A stretch of DNA of 64,000 nt from Streptomyces sp. MRC013 (GTDB taxonomy: Bacteria; Actinomycetota; Actinomycetes; Streptomycetales; Streptomycetaceae), in contig NZ_CP094264.1 of NCBI RefSeq assembly GCF_023614235.1, positions 434,001-498,000 of the forward strand, in the 5' to 3' direction. The notes beneath the pieces were generated by a model. It was not told the DNA's origin. It searched no databases and saw only the letters and a list, made by a program, of their open reading frames with translations. Below are positions 51,208-59,218 of the stretch, in pieces. Every line of letters starts with the position of its first letter. Position 1 is the stretch's first letter. The position numbers and the translations under genes were made by a program.

Positions 51208-52065
51208 ATGGACGGTGACGACGCGGCGGAGGCCCGGTACGGGCCCGTCCCGCCGGCTGTGCGCGCGGTGTACGGACCGGACGACCTCAGCTCCGTACCC
51301 GTGTTCCGGGGCGGTTTCATCAACTTCGGCCTCTGGGACGGGATCCCCCTGGACGGCCCCCTCGCGGTGGAGGACCGCGAGCGCAGCGAGCGCCAGCTGT
51401 ACCGGCGGGTGCTGGACGCGCTGGGCGGCGGCGAGGGGCGGCGGGCGCTGGAGGTCGGGTGCGGCCTGGGCGTCGGCTGCGCGCTCGCCCTGGAGGAGTA
51501 CGCGTACGCGTCGGTCACCGGGATGGACATCCACCCCGACCAGCTGGACCGCGCCCGCCGGGCCAACGCCGCCCTGCTGGCCGCGGCTCCCGAGCGGCTG
51601 CGCCTGGTGCGCGGCGCCGCCGAGCTGATGCCGCCCGGGGACGGCGAGTTCGACCACGTGTACTCGGTGGAGGCCGCCCAGCACTTCCGGGACCTGGACG
51701 CGTTCGCGCGCGAGTGCGCCCGCGTCCTGCGCCCCGGGGGCCGCATGGCGGTGGCGTCGTTCTTCGTACCGGGCGACGAGGACCGGCCGGACGCGGCACG
51801 GGCGCTCGCGGAGCGCCTGGACAGCTTCGCGTCCGGTCTGGACGTGGCCCGCCCGCTGGGTGCGCTGACCGGCGCGCTGACGGCGGCGGGGCTGGCGGAG
51901 GTACGGGCGGAGTCGATCGGCGCGTCCGTCTGGCCGGGCCTCGACCGCTATCTGGAGGGCCTGGACCTCCAGGTGTCCTGGCCCCGCAACTTCCTCCGCT
52001 CGTACCGGGACGGGATCCTCGACTACTACCTGGTGACGGCGGCACGCCGGACGGACGGCCCTTAG
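51208..52065 (+). CDS. SAM-dependent methyltransferase (class I)
   Basis: A 285-residue enzyme. FINFGLWDGIPLDGPLAVED precedes the SAM-binding motif ALEVGCGLGVGCALAL (motif I). VTGMDIHPDQLDRARRAN (acidic ribose-binding loop), AELMPPGDGEFDHVYSVEAA and VLRPGGRMAVASFFVP follow. The layout is like gamma-tocopherol/geranyl-diphosphate-type and small-molecule C/O-methyltransferases. The substrate cannot be inferred from the neighbours. Confidence 0.9.
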   Translation: MDGDDAAEARYGPVPPAVRAVYGPDDLSSVPVFRGGFINFGLWDGIPLDGPLAVEDRERSERQLYRRVLDALGGGEGRRALEVGCGLGVGCALALEEYAYASVTGMDIHPDQLDRARRANAALLAAAPERLRLVRGAAELMPPGDGEFDHVYSVEAAQHFRDLDAFARECARVLRPGGRMAVASFFVPGDEDRPDAARALAERLDSFASGLDVARPLGALTGALTAAGLAEVRAESIGASVWPGLDRYLEGLDLQVSWPRNFLRSYRDGILDYYLVTAARRTDGP

Positions 52066-52503
52066 CCGCCCCCGTCCGGTACCACGGCCGGTCGGCCGGC
52101 CCGTCGGGGGAACGCCGTCGTGGTGGCCGCGCCGGGCCGCCGCCCCGTCGCGATCCGGAGGTCCGGGACCGGTTCGGCGACGGGCTGCGGCCGTCCTGCT
52201 CGCGGATCCCACCGCCGAGTACCGTCACCGCCGGTCCGGCGTAACCGCGACCGGCCGGCTCACCGCGGTTCCCCCGGCGCGGGGGAGCACGCCGCCGGGG
52301 TCCCCGCCCCGGGCACTTCCCGGGCCGGCGGGCGCACGAGCCCTGCGCTTCCGGGGGAGGCGGGGGCCCGGCCGGGGCGGCGCCCTTGGCCCCACCGCGT
52401 ACCGCCCGGGGCGGTCCCGTCGGCATCGCGGTGCGTCCGCGCGGCCCGTGAGCGGCCCGTCCCCGCCGGGCGGGCGGTTCGCACGGGGCCGGCCGGTCGC
52501 CCG
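52066..52503. other. Intergenic region between convergent genes
   Basis: This 438-base gap separates the methyltransferase and the convergent DUF488 gene. I see no supported gene, RNA or strong palindrome; short GC-rich dyads near 52080-52110 may terminate the methyltransferase transcript. Confidence 0.4.
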
Positions 52504-53046
52504 TCACGGGGGCGGACCGGCATCGTCGTACACGAGGAGGCCGTCGTCGCGGAGGCGCACGCCCGGCGTCGGACTGTGTGCCGTGAGGCGCCCGTCATGC
52601 ATCAGGTGGTGGGCGGGGACACCGCGGGCGAGGACGGCGACGTCGGCGATCAGGCGCCGGTGGCACCGCCACCACACCGCCTCGCTGCACATCACCGCGG
52701 TGCGTTCCCGGCCCGCCTGCCGCACGAGGGCGTCCATGGCGGCGACGAAGTCCGGGCTGCGGGTGTGAGCGGCGTAGCCGCGGAAGGAGGTGTTGCGCCA
52801 GACCGTGTCGGGCGAGTCGGGCGGTGGTCTGCGGAAGCCGCCCAAGCGCGGTTCCCACCGGTAGGCGACGCCCGCTTCGGGCATCCACCGGGCCAGCCGC
52901 TGCCGTGACAGGTCCGGGTCACGGCGGCTTCCGGGGGCCGTCCTGACGTCCACGACGGAGGTGACGCCGGCTTCCCGGAGGAGCCGTGCCAGCGTTCCCC
53001 GGTCCGCGGTGCTGTGGCCGAAGGTGATCAGTTCGAGTCGGGGCAT
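52504..53046 (-). CDS. DUF488 family protein
   Basis: A 180-residue protein from ATG 53046. LITFGHSTADRGTLARLLRE and VTSVVDVRTAPGSRRDPDLS begin the DUF488 fold. YRWEPRLGGFRRP, FRGYAAHTRSPDFVAAMDAL and AVMCSEAVWWRCHRRLIADV complete its conserved set, including the CSE..CHR motif. The family is widespread and uncharacterised, possibly enzymatic given the conserved Cys and His. It stands alone here. Confidence 0.92.
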   Translation of the reverse strand: MPRLELITFGHSTADRGTLARLLREAGVTSVVDVRTAPGSRRDPDLSRQRLARWMPEAGVAYRWEPRLGGFRRPPPDSPDTVWRNTSFRGYAAHTRSPDFVAAMDALVRQAGRERTAVMCSEAVWWRCHRRLIADVAVLARGVPAHHLMHDGRLTAHSPTPGVRLRDDGLLVYDDAGPPP

Positions 53047-53280
53047 CGGGATCCCCCGGGGTCGGTTCGGTCGGGTCCGTACACCGGGGGCGGCGGCTTT
53101 CGGTCGGCGCGGCGCCGGACGGCCCCCTTCCCGTCCGGCCGCGGGTCGACGGGGCGGTCCGGCCGAGGCGGGGCCTTCGCCGGCCCAGCGGCCCGCCGAA
53201 GGCCGAAGCCCCTCGGGCACGCTTCACGCCTACCCCGCGACCGGCGCGGTGACCCCCGGCCCCGGCAGAGCCCGTCGGCG

Positions 53281-53720
53281 TCAGCCCCGAGCCGGTGCCG
53301 GCGCGGTCGTCTCCTCCGCGATCACTTCTCCGTCGGCCGGCGGCTCGTCGGTCTCCCGGCGGGTGGCCCGACCCGTGCGGTCGGGCCGGCCCAGCAACCG
53401 GTTGAGCGCGTTGGCCACCAGGTGCCTGCGGGCGGCCAGGGACTCGGGGAAGCGGCCCGGGGGGCCGCGACCCCGGGCCGTCGGGGATCCCCTGCCCGGC
53501 CAGCCGCTCCGGCACGATCCCCGCCCTGTACTCCGCGGGCCGCTCGGAGGGGGTCAGCTTGTTGGCCCGGCCCCTCACGAAGGCGAGGTCGGCCAGGCTG
53601 TTCCACTCCTCCCCGGGGAACGCCGACCGGACGCGCGCCCGGGGGAAGACGTGGTGGAACCCGGTCCCGGCGCGGGAGCTGACGGGCCGGTCGTTTGCGT
53701 GTCGCAGCCGTGCCGGCCAC
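53281..53720 (-). pseudogene. C-terminal remnant of a DUF262/HNH endonuclease-like gene
   Basis: The segment reads GFHHVFPRARVRSAFPGEEW, NSLADLAFVRGRANKLTPSE, RPAEYRAGIVPERLAGQGIP and, in a second frame after the G6 run at 53459-53464, RFPESLAARRHLVANALNRL and onward to TGA at 53281. This matches the C-terminal HNH (DUF1524-like) part of DUF262 proteins of defence and restriction systems, where HHIFP is the metal-binding motif. The N-terminal DUF262 domain and a proper start are missing: upstream sequence to about 53960 is not coding-like. I read it as a truncated relic. Confidence 0.6.
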
Positions 53721-53970
53721 CTCCGGCGGTCGGTGAACCGGGCTTCCCGCCCTCGTACCCGTCCGCGGGCCGTACCGGGATCCGCGGGGCCCCCGATGCC
53801 GGGGCCGGCTTCCGGGCGGAGGAGCCCACCGGGACCACGGCGGCGTTCCGCAAGCGGCCCGGGGAGCCTCGCGAACGCGCGATCCGCGAGGTCCGTGGCA
53901 CCGGTCGTCCCCGCACGCATGCCGTGGGTCCCGGGCATCCGCGAGGAGGCTCCCGCGGCACCGGGCCGGG

Positions 53971-54435
53971 TCAGCGCGGGCCGGCGGCGTCGTGGGGATG
54001 CCCCGGCGTGCCGGCCGCCCTCCCCTCCGCGAGGGCGCGCACCCCGTCGAGGGGGTGCCCCGTCGTGGCGTCGACGTGCTCGGGGAGCTCGTCGTGGCGG
54101 TCGCCGACCGTCGGCGTGCCCGAGGGCTCGAACATGAGGATCGCCGCGCCGGCGGGGGCGTACGGGCGGTGCTCCGTGCCCCGGGGGACGGTGAACACCG
54201 AACCCCGCGGCAGCCGCACCGCCCGCTCCCCGCCCGGTTCGCGCAGGGAGATGCACAGCTCGCCGTCGAGGACCAGGAAGAACTCGTCGGTGTCCTCGTG
54301 GACGTGCCAGACGTGTTCGCCCGCCACCTTCGCGACGCGCACGTCGTAGTCGTTGACACGCGCCGCGATGCGGGGGCTCCACAGGGCGTCGAAGGAGGCC
54401 AGGGCCTCGTCGAGGGCGATGGGTTCGTTGCTCAT
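53971..54435 (-). CDS. Cupin domain protein
   Basis: A 154-residue protein from ATG 54435. HVWHVHEDTDEFFLVLDGEL is cupin motif 1, with His, His and Glu metal ligands. GSVFTVPRGTEHRPYAPAGA is motif 2, with the last His. The C-terminal tail is Gly/His-rich (GTPGHPHDAAG). Its role is unknown. It lies divergent from the GlxA-type regulator, which is the likely controller of this gene. Confidence 0.92.
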   Translation of the reverse strand: MSNEPIALDEALASFDALWSPRIAARVNDYDVRVAKVAGEHVWHVHEDTDEFFLVLDGELCISLREPGGERAVRLPRGSVFTVPRGTEHRPYAPAGAAILMFEPSGTPTVGDRHDELPEHVDATTGHPLDGVRALAEGRAAGTPGHPHDAAGPR

Positions 54436-54488
54436 GGGGGCGATCCTCGCCCCTGCGCCGCACCCGGTGCGAGTGCTAGGAATCGCGT

Positions 54489-55550
54489 ATGGCGCAAGAT
54501 TCCTCTCACAGGGCCGCCGCGGGTCGGCCGCACCGGGTCGTCGTGATCGTGGACGAGAACTCCAATCCGTTCGAACTGGGCTGCGCGACCGAGGTCTTCG
54601 GCCTGCGCAGGCCGGAGTTGGGACGCGACCTGTACGATTTCCGCCTGTGCTCCCCGGAGCCGGACACGTCGATGCGGGACGGCTTCTTCACCCTCACGGG
54701 CGTCGCCGGCCTGGAGGCCGCCGAGTCGGCGGACACCCTGATCGTCCCCAACCGGCCCGATGTCGGGGTGCCCCGCCGTCCGGCCGTGCTGGACGCGGTC
54801 CGGCGGGCGCACGCGCGCGGCGCACGGCTCGTCGGGTTCTGCAGCGGCGCCTTCACGCTCGCCGAGGCGGGGGTCCTCGACGGGCGCCGGGCCACCGCCC
54901 ACTGGCAGTGGGCGGACTCCTTCCGGGCCCTCTTCCCCGCCGTCCGGCTGGAGGAGGACGTGCTGTTCGTCGACGACGGGGACGTCCTCACCGCCGCGGG
55001 CAGCGCGGCCGCCCTCGACCTCGGACTGCACCTCGTCCGCCGGGACCACGGCGCGGAGGCCGCCAACTCGGTCAGTCGGCGCCTCGTCTTCGCGGCGCAC
55101 CGGGACGGCGGGCAGCGGCAGTTCATCGAGCGCCCCCTCCCCGACGCCCCCGGTGAGACGCTGGCGCCCGTCCTCGCCTGGGCGCAGGGCCGGCTGGACG
55201 CACCGCTGGCGGTGACCGACCTCGCGGCGCGCGCCTCGGTCAGCCCGGCCACGCTGCACCGCCGGTTCCGGGCGCAGTTGGGGACGACTCCGCTCGCGTG
55301 GCTCAGGCGGGAGCGCGTCGCCCTCGCGTGCCGGCTGATCGAGCGGGGCGAGTCGCGCTTCGAGGTGGTCGCCCGGCGGAGCGGACTGGGCACCGCCGCC
55401 AACCTGCGCGCCGTGATGCGCCGCGAGACGGGGCTCCCTCCGTCGGCGTACCGGCGCCGGTTCGGCCCGGGGTCCTCCCCGGCACCCGTACCGGTCGCGC
55501 CCGGGGAGGGCGGGGCGGCGCTCCGGCCGGCCGGTCCGGGCCCGGCATGA
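54489..55550 (+). CDS. GlxA-type transcriptional regulator (DJ-1/PfpI plus AraC)
   Basis: A 353-residue protein from ATG 54489. Residues 15-200 are the DJ-1/PfpI amidase-like sensor domain (VVVIVDENSNPFELGCATEV, LVGFCSGAFTLAEAGVLDGR with the nucleophile-position Cys, AHWQWADSF). Residues 230-330 are the AraC DNA-binding domain with two helix-turn-helix units (LAARASVSPATLHRRFRAQL and GTAANLRAVMRRETGLPPSA). The final Pro/Gly-rich 25 residues are probably disordered. It divides a short control region with the cupin gene. Confidence 0.92.
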   Translation: MAQDSSHRAAAGRPHRVVVIVDENSNPFELGCATEVFGLRRPELGRDLYDFRLCSPEPDTSMRDGFFTLTGVAGLEAAESADTLIVPNRPDVGVPRRPAVLDAVRRAHARGARLVGFCSGAFTLAEAGVLDGRRATAHWQWADSFRALFPAVRLEEDVLFVDDGDVLTAAGSAAALDLGLHLVRRDHGAEAANSVSRRLVFAAHRDGGQRQFIERPLPDAPGETLAPVLAWAQGRLDAPLAVTDLAARASVSPATLHRRFRAQLGTTPLAWLRRERVALACRLIERGESRFEVVARRSGLGTAANLRAVMRRETGLPPSAYRRRFGPGSSPAPVPVAPGEGGAALRPAGPGPA

Positions 55551-55587
55551 CGGAAGCGCCGACCGGTGAACCGGTCGGCGCTTCCGT
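55550..55587 (+). terminator. Strong hairpin terminator after the GlxA-type gene
   Basis: An 18-base perfect inverted repeat (arms 55550-55567 and 55570-55587) with a minimal loop begins at the last base of the stop codon. It lies directly before the att repeat of the integrated element. Confidence 0.8.
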
Positions 55588-55592
55588 CGCCT

Positions 55593-55614
55593 GTGTCCGA
55601 GGGGGGACTTGAAC
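55593..55614. repeat. Left attachment site (attL-like), 22-base tRNA-Leu duplicate
   Basis: Begins GTGTCCGAGG and ends ACTTGAAC; identical to 57835-57856. It represents only the 3' part of the tRNA and cannot form a tRNA here. Confidence 0.85.
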
Positions 55615-55654
55615 TCTCCTCTCGGGCACCAGCCCACAACCGCTCTGGCCTGGG

Positions 55655-55693
55655 GAAACGCCCGTCGACAGGCTTGATTTCGGCGGGCGTTTC
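55655..55693. terminator. Hairpin inside the left end of the element
   Basis: GAAACGCCCG (55655-55664) and CGGGCGTTTC (55684-55693) form a perfect 10-base stem with a 19-base loop. TCCTGTTCTTT follows, so it may end transcription towards the element. Confidence 0.5.
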
Positions 55694-55886
55694 TCCTGTT
55701 CTTTCCTGCTGTTTCAGGCCTTCTCGGGCCCCTGTTGGTCATGCGTTGGTCACGTGACCAGCCCTCCTCCGAGGCGTCCGTCCCTGGCCGGGCTTCCCGG
55801 ACCGCGCCACGGGGCTACGCCCAGTCTGCACGGGCGCGTACGTGACCGCGTACCAGGGGTGGCCGGGGCGGTCGGGGACCTGTTTA

Positions 55887-56994
55887 TTGATCCGAAACGC
55901 TTTGGGTTCGGGTTCGTTGGTTGTGTGTGAGTGATCTGGTCGGGGATGCGCGGACGTGGTCGCCGGACGCGCAGGAGGCCGTGCGGCTGCTGGCGGTGTC
56001 CGCGCTGGTGGAGGGCCGGGACAGGGCGGAGGTCGCGGCCCTGTTCAAGGTGTCAGTCAGGGCCGTGGACAACTGGTGGGCGAGGTGGCAGACGGGGGGC
56101 CGGGACGCGCTGCTGTCCCGGCCGCGAGGCCGCCGCACAGGCGAGCACCAGGTGCTGTCCGAGGCCGAGCAGGCTGCCGTGCGGCAGGCGGTCCTCGATC
56201 ACATCCCCTGCGACCTGGGGCTTTCCGGTCAGCTGTGGACGCGGGGGCTGATAGGTGAACTGATCTTCAAGCTGTACCGGGTCCGGTTCACCGAGCCCGG
56301 CGTGGGCAAGTACCTCAAACGCTGGGGACTGACGTTCCAGCGGCCGGACAAGCGGGCTGTCGAACGGGACCCGAAGGCCGTCCGCGTCTGGTGCGAGGAG
56401 ACCTGGCCGGCGATCCGGGCCAGGGCGAAGGCCGGCAACGCCGAAATCCTCTTCGGCGACCAGGTCGGGATCCGCTCGGACCAGGTCACCGGCCGAACCT
56501 GGGGCGCCAAAGGCGCGACGCCGGTGGTCCGTCGCACCGGCAACCGGTTCTCCGTGAACGCGATGTCCGCAATCAGCACCCGCGGCCGGATGCACTTCAT
56601 GGTCTTCACCGGGACCTTCGACGCGAAGGTCATGTGCCGCTTCCTCGCCCGGCTCGTCGGCCACTTCGACCGCAAGGTCCACCTGATCGTCGACCGGCAC
56701 CCGGCCCACCGCTCGAAGGCGGTACGGGCGTGGCTCGCCGACCACAAGGACCAGGTCGAGCTGCACTTCCTGCCGTCGTACTCACCCGAGCTGAACCCCG
56801 ACGAGCTGGTCAACGCCGACCCCAAACGCAGCCTGCCCCACACCCACCGGGCCAGGAACCAGGCCGAACTCGCCGCCGAAACCCGCAGGTTCTTCCACCG
56901 TCGACAACGCCAGCCCCACATCGTTACCGGCTACTTCAAAGCCCCGCACGTCCGCTACATCCTCAACGAGTGAACCCAAAGCGTTTCGGATCAA
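55887..56994 (+). mobile_element. IS630-family insertion sequence with perfect 23-base terminal repeats
   Basis: The ends 55887-55909 and 56972-56994 are exact inverted repeats of 23 bases (starting TTGATCCGAAACGC). TA flanks both ends (55885-55886 and 56995-56996), the target duplication expected for the IS630/Tc1 group. The element is 1108 bases long and holds one intact transposase gene. Perfect ends and an intact gene indicate a recent insertion. Confidence 0.93.
55927..56973 (+). CDS. IS630-family transposase
   Basis: A 348-residue protein from GTG 55927 (TTG 55921 is also in frame). The N-terminus has a helix-turn-helix (AEVAALFKVSVRAVDNWWAR). SRPRGRRTGEHQVLSEAEQA and VGKYLKRWGLTFQRPDKRAV are IS630 hallmarks. 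The DDE catalytic domain has Asp in ILFGDQVGIRSD, Asp in HLIVDRHPAHRSKAV and Glu in SYSPELNPDELVNAD. The stop codon lies in the right terminal repeat. It appears functional: full length, no frame breaks, both ends present. Confidence 0.95.
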   Translation: MSDLVGDARTWSPDAQEAVRLLAVSALVEGRDRAEVAALFKVSVRAVDNWWARWQTGGRDALLSRPRGRRTGEHQVLSEAEQAAVRQAVLDHIPCDLGLSGQLWTRGLIGELIFKLYRVRFTEPGVGKYLKRWGLTFQRPDKRAVERDPKAVRVWCEETWPAIRARAKAGNAEILFGDQVGIRSDQVTGRTWGAKGATPVVRRTGNRFSVNAMSAISTRGRMHFMVFTGTFDAKVMCRFLARLVGHFDRKVHLIVDRHPAHRSKAVRAWLADHKDQVELHFLPSYSPELNPDELVNADPKRSLPHTHRARNQAELAAETRRFFHRRQRQPHIVTGYFKAPHVRYILNE

Positions 56995-56996
56995 TA

Positions 56997-57131
56997 GCAG
57001 CCCTGGCGGAGATGCTGCAAGCCGTAGCCCGTGGCTGGTACCCCGACCTTGCGCCCCGACTCGTGGCCCGCGCGGAGGCGCTCACCGGAGTGCGCCCGCC
57101 CGTCCCGGTGCACTCGGAGGTGAGCGCCTGA
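56997..57131 (+). pseudogene. 3' fragment of a gene cut by the IS630 insertion
   Basis: From the right end of the insertion sequence a frame continues AALAEMLQAVARGWYPDLAP, then RLVARAEALTGVRPPVPVHS and stops at 57131. It is coding-like (helical, balanced composition) but has no start or upstream part. Rejoining across the duplicated TA does not restore a longer gene, since the sequence left of the insertion is not coding in this frame. It is probably a remnant of an element-borne gene of unknown function. Confidence 0.45.
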
Positions 57132-57162
57132 CTGCGCCCCTGTCTCAGGCGCTCTCTCCGAT

Positions 57163-57744
57163 GTGCCGGTACGAGGTGGCTCACGAGATCCCGAGGGCCT
57201 TGGCAATGACTGTGACGCGCTCTCCCTTTGGGATGAGTCCGCCATCGAACTGGCCTGGGTCGTGGTCGAGGAGGGCAACGCCTACCGGCTGCGCAAGCTC
57301 ACCAAGGATGGAGACGACAACGCGATCATCTACGTAGATCAAGGCCTGCTGAACGTCCTCAAGTGGCAGAAGGAACGCCAGGACGCGGAGCGCGAACGCC
57401 TCGGGGATCTCCGGGTGGACCATGACCTCGTGTTCGCCCGTGACGGCTTCAAGCTGCACCGGGGTGAGGCGGGCGGACCGCAGGACCCCGAGAAGGTGTC
57501 GGCCCGCTGGCGGACGGCACGCAACCGTCTGCACCCGCCGGAGAACTTCCGGCTGCACGACTGGCGGGCGTCGAAGATCACGAACGATCTGGACGCCCAC
57601 GAGAACCCGGTAGAGGTCTCGGCCAAGGCCCGGCACCACTCGCCGGGCTACACGATGGCGCGGTACGGCAGGCGTCGCGCTGAGGGAGCGAAGAAGCCGG
57701 CCGCTTCGAGTGCCAGCCGACTCGGCCTGTCATCCCTGGTCTGA
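57163..57744 (+). pseudogene. C-terminal fragment of a tyrosine recombinase (integrase)
   Basis: The coding part from about 57240 reads LRKLTKDGDDNAIIYVDQGL, RVDHDLVFARDGFKLHRGEA, FRLHDWRASKITNDLDAHEN and ARHHSPGYTMARYGRRR. These are the C-terminal catalytic boxes of phage-type integrases: HxxR as HDWR, then the H and the nucleophile Tyr in MARYG. The N-terminal arm-binding and core-binding domains and the first catalytic Arg are absent, so the enzyme cannot be active. It lies next to attR as expected for an element that used tRNA-Leu. The region 57163-57240 does not match the family and marks the deletion junction. Confidence 0.75.
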
Positions 57745-57806
57745 TCAGGAAGTTCGCTCGGCTGTTGGGCACGTGGTTGGTCACGCCACAGCCGGAGAAA
57801 CAGAAA

Positions 57807-57826
57807 AACCCCAGGTGAACTGGGGT
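57807..57826 (-). terminator. Rho-independent terminator of the tRNA-Leu gene
   Basis: On the minus strand CCCCAG and CTGGGG form a stem around a 5-base loop, followed by a T5 run. It lies 7 bases beyond the tRNA 3' end. Confidence 0.8.
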
Positions 57827-57832
57827 CTCTGC

Positions 57833-57920
57833 TGGTGTCCGAGGGGGGACTTGAACCCCCACGCCCGATAAAGGGCACTAGCACCTCAAGCTAGCGCGTC
57901 TGCCATTCCGCCACCCGGAC
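57833..57920 (-). tRNA. tRNA-Leu (anticodon GAG)
   Basis: The minus strand folds as a class II tRNA. The acceptor GTCCGGG pairs with CTCGGAC; the D-arm contains GGAATGGCAGAC. The anticodon stem is CTAGC/GCTAG with loop TTGAGGT, so the anticodon is GAG, reading CUC/CUU leucine codons. It has a long variable arm and T-arm GGGGG/CCCCC around TTCAAGT. Discriminator A (57836) is followed by an encoded CCA (57835-57833). Its 3' end is the integration target of the neighbouring element. Confidence 0.95.
57835..57856. repeat. Right attachment site (attR-like) in tRNA-Leu
   Basis: The 22 bases are identical to 55593-55614 and correspond to the T-loop, T-stem, acceptor strand and discriminator of the tRNA. 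Confidence 0.85.
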
Positions 57921-58063
57921 CGGGTTTCGCGTCGCTCCGGGTGCTCCCCGCGGCGACACGGATAACTCTACCAGGGGTTCGAGGCGCCCTTCACCCTCAT
58001 ATCCCGTGGTCAGGCGGGGTGTCCGGCGGTTTCGGCGGGGTGACGCAGCGTGAGGGGCCGGAC

Positions 58064-59008
58064 TCACGGGGTGTGGACCACCTGGCCCGCGTACGACAGG
58101 TTGCCGCCGAAGCCGAAGAGGAGGGCCGGGGAGCCGGGAGGGACGTCGCCGCAGGCTACCAGCTTGGACAGCGCCATGGGGATGGACGCGGCCGAGGTGT
58201 TGCCGGACTCCGTGACGTCCCGGGCGACGACCGCGTTGACCGCGCCTATGCGCAGGGCCAGGGGCTCGATGATGCGGAGGTTCGCCTGGTGGAGGACGAT
58301 CGCCCCCAGCTCCTCCACGGCGATGCCGGAGCGCTCGCAGACCTGCCGAGCGAGGGGCGGGAGCCGGGTGGTGGCCCAGCGGTAGACGGCCTGACCCTCC
58401 TGGGCGAAGCGGGGCGGGGTGCCCTCGATGCGGACCGCGTGGCCCATCTCGGGGACGGAACCCCACAGGACCGGGCCGATGCCGGGGGCGCCCGCGGGGG
58501 CGGCCTCCACGACGGCCGCGCCGGCGCCGTCGCCGAGCAGGACGCAGGTCGTGCGGTCGGTCCAGTCGGCGATCTCCGTCATCTTGTCCGCGCCGACGAC
58601 CAGGGCGCGGTGCGCCGAGCCGGCCCGTACGGCGTGGTCGGCGACGGCGAGGGCGTGGGTGAAGCCCGCGCAGACGACGTTCAGGTCCATGGTGGCCGGG
58701 GAGGCCATGCCGAGCCGGGCGGCGACGCGGGCGGCCATGTTCGGGGAGCGGTCGATCGCGGTGGAGGTGGCGACGACGACCAGGTCGACGTCCGCGGGCG
58801 CCAGTCCGGCCGAGGCGAGGGCCTTCGCGGCCGCCTCGGCCGCCAGCTTGTCGACCGGCTCCTCCGGCCCGGCCATGTGACGGGTGCGGATGCCGACGCG
58901 GCTGCGGATCCACTCGTCGCTGGTGTCGACCAGCGCGGCCAGGTCGTCGTTGGTGAGCACCTTGGCGGGCTGGTAGTGCCCAAGCGCGGCGATACGAGTG
59001 CCCGTCAT
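58064..59008 (-). CDS. Beta-ketoacyl-ACP synthase III (FabH-like)
   Basis: A 314-residue condensing enzyme from ATG 59008 with GAGGGGG upstream. The catalytic triad is visible: Cys113 in MDLNVVCAGFTHAL, His240 in IVLHQANLRIIEPLA and Asn270 in VTESGNTSAASIPMAL. TSDEWIRSRVGIRTRH and LLFGFGGNLSYAGQVV are conserved. It starts fatty-acid or related chains from acyl-CoA and malonyl-ACP. It stands alone rather than with fabD/acpP, so it may be a secondary or specialised KAS III. Confidence 0.93.
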   Translation of the reverse strand: MTGTRIAALGHYQPAKVLTNDDLAALVDTSDEWIRSRVGIRTRHMAGPEEPVDKLAAEAAAKALASAGLAPADVDLVVVATSTAIDRSPNMAARVAARLGMASPATMDLNVVCAGFTHALAVADHAVRAGSAHRALVVGADKMTEIADWTDRTTCVLLGDGAGAAVVEAAPAGAPGIGPVLWGSVPEMGHAVRIEGTPPRFAQEGQAVYRWATTRLPPLARQVCERSGIAVEELGAIVLHQANLRIIEPLALRIGAVNAVVARDVTESGNTSAASIPMALSKLVACGDVPPGSPALLFGFGGNLSYAGQVVHTP

Positions 59009-59218
59009 GCCCGGGGACCCCCTCGACTGATCGGTACGTGATGGACAAGAATCCCAAGTCTGGTCAGCGACCCGCGGGTAACCCGTCGCGTGATCCCACA
59101 GCATTCGCGTCCACCGCTTGGAGGGTCCACCACATCCCCGCCACCCGGCCCGCCGACGCGCACTGTGGAGGACAATGTCCCCGGAAAGCAGTACGGCCAC
59201 GGCAAAAGGACGGGAGAT

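Larger units (their letters stand above)
55593..57856. mobile_element. Remnant of an integrative element at tRNA-Leu
   Basis: Two identical 22-base copies (55593-55614 and 57835-57856) bound this region. The right copy is the T-arm and acceptor end of tRNA-Leu, and the left copy is a duplicate of it. This is what site-specific integration into the 3' end of a tRNA gene leaves. Inside are the C-terminal part of a tyrosine recombinase beside attR, an IS630-family element and a broken fragment of another gene. No replication or transfer genes remain, so most of the element has been lost. Local GC content is lower than in flanking genes. Confidence 0.85.

Noticed and set aside
55593..55640. Second tRNA gene at the left end of the element
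   Set aside because: Only the T-arm and acceptor 3' strand are present; no anticodon or D-arm follows, so it is an att duplicate.
56997..57131. Gene fragment continuous with the transposase
   Set aside because: The frame that links them runs through the transposase in a non-coding frame and across the terminal repeat; it is not a fusion.
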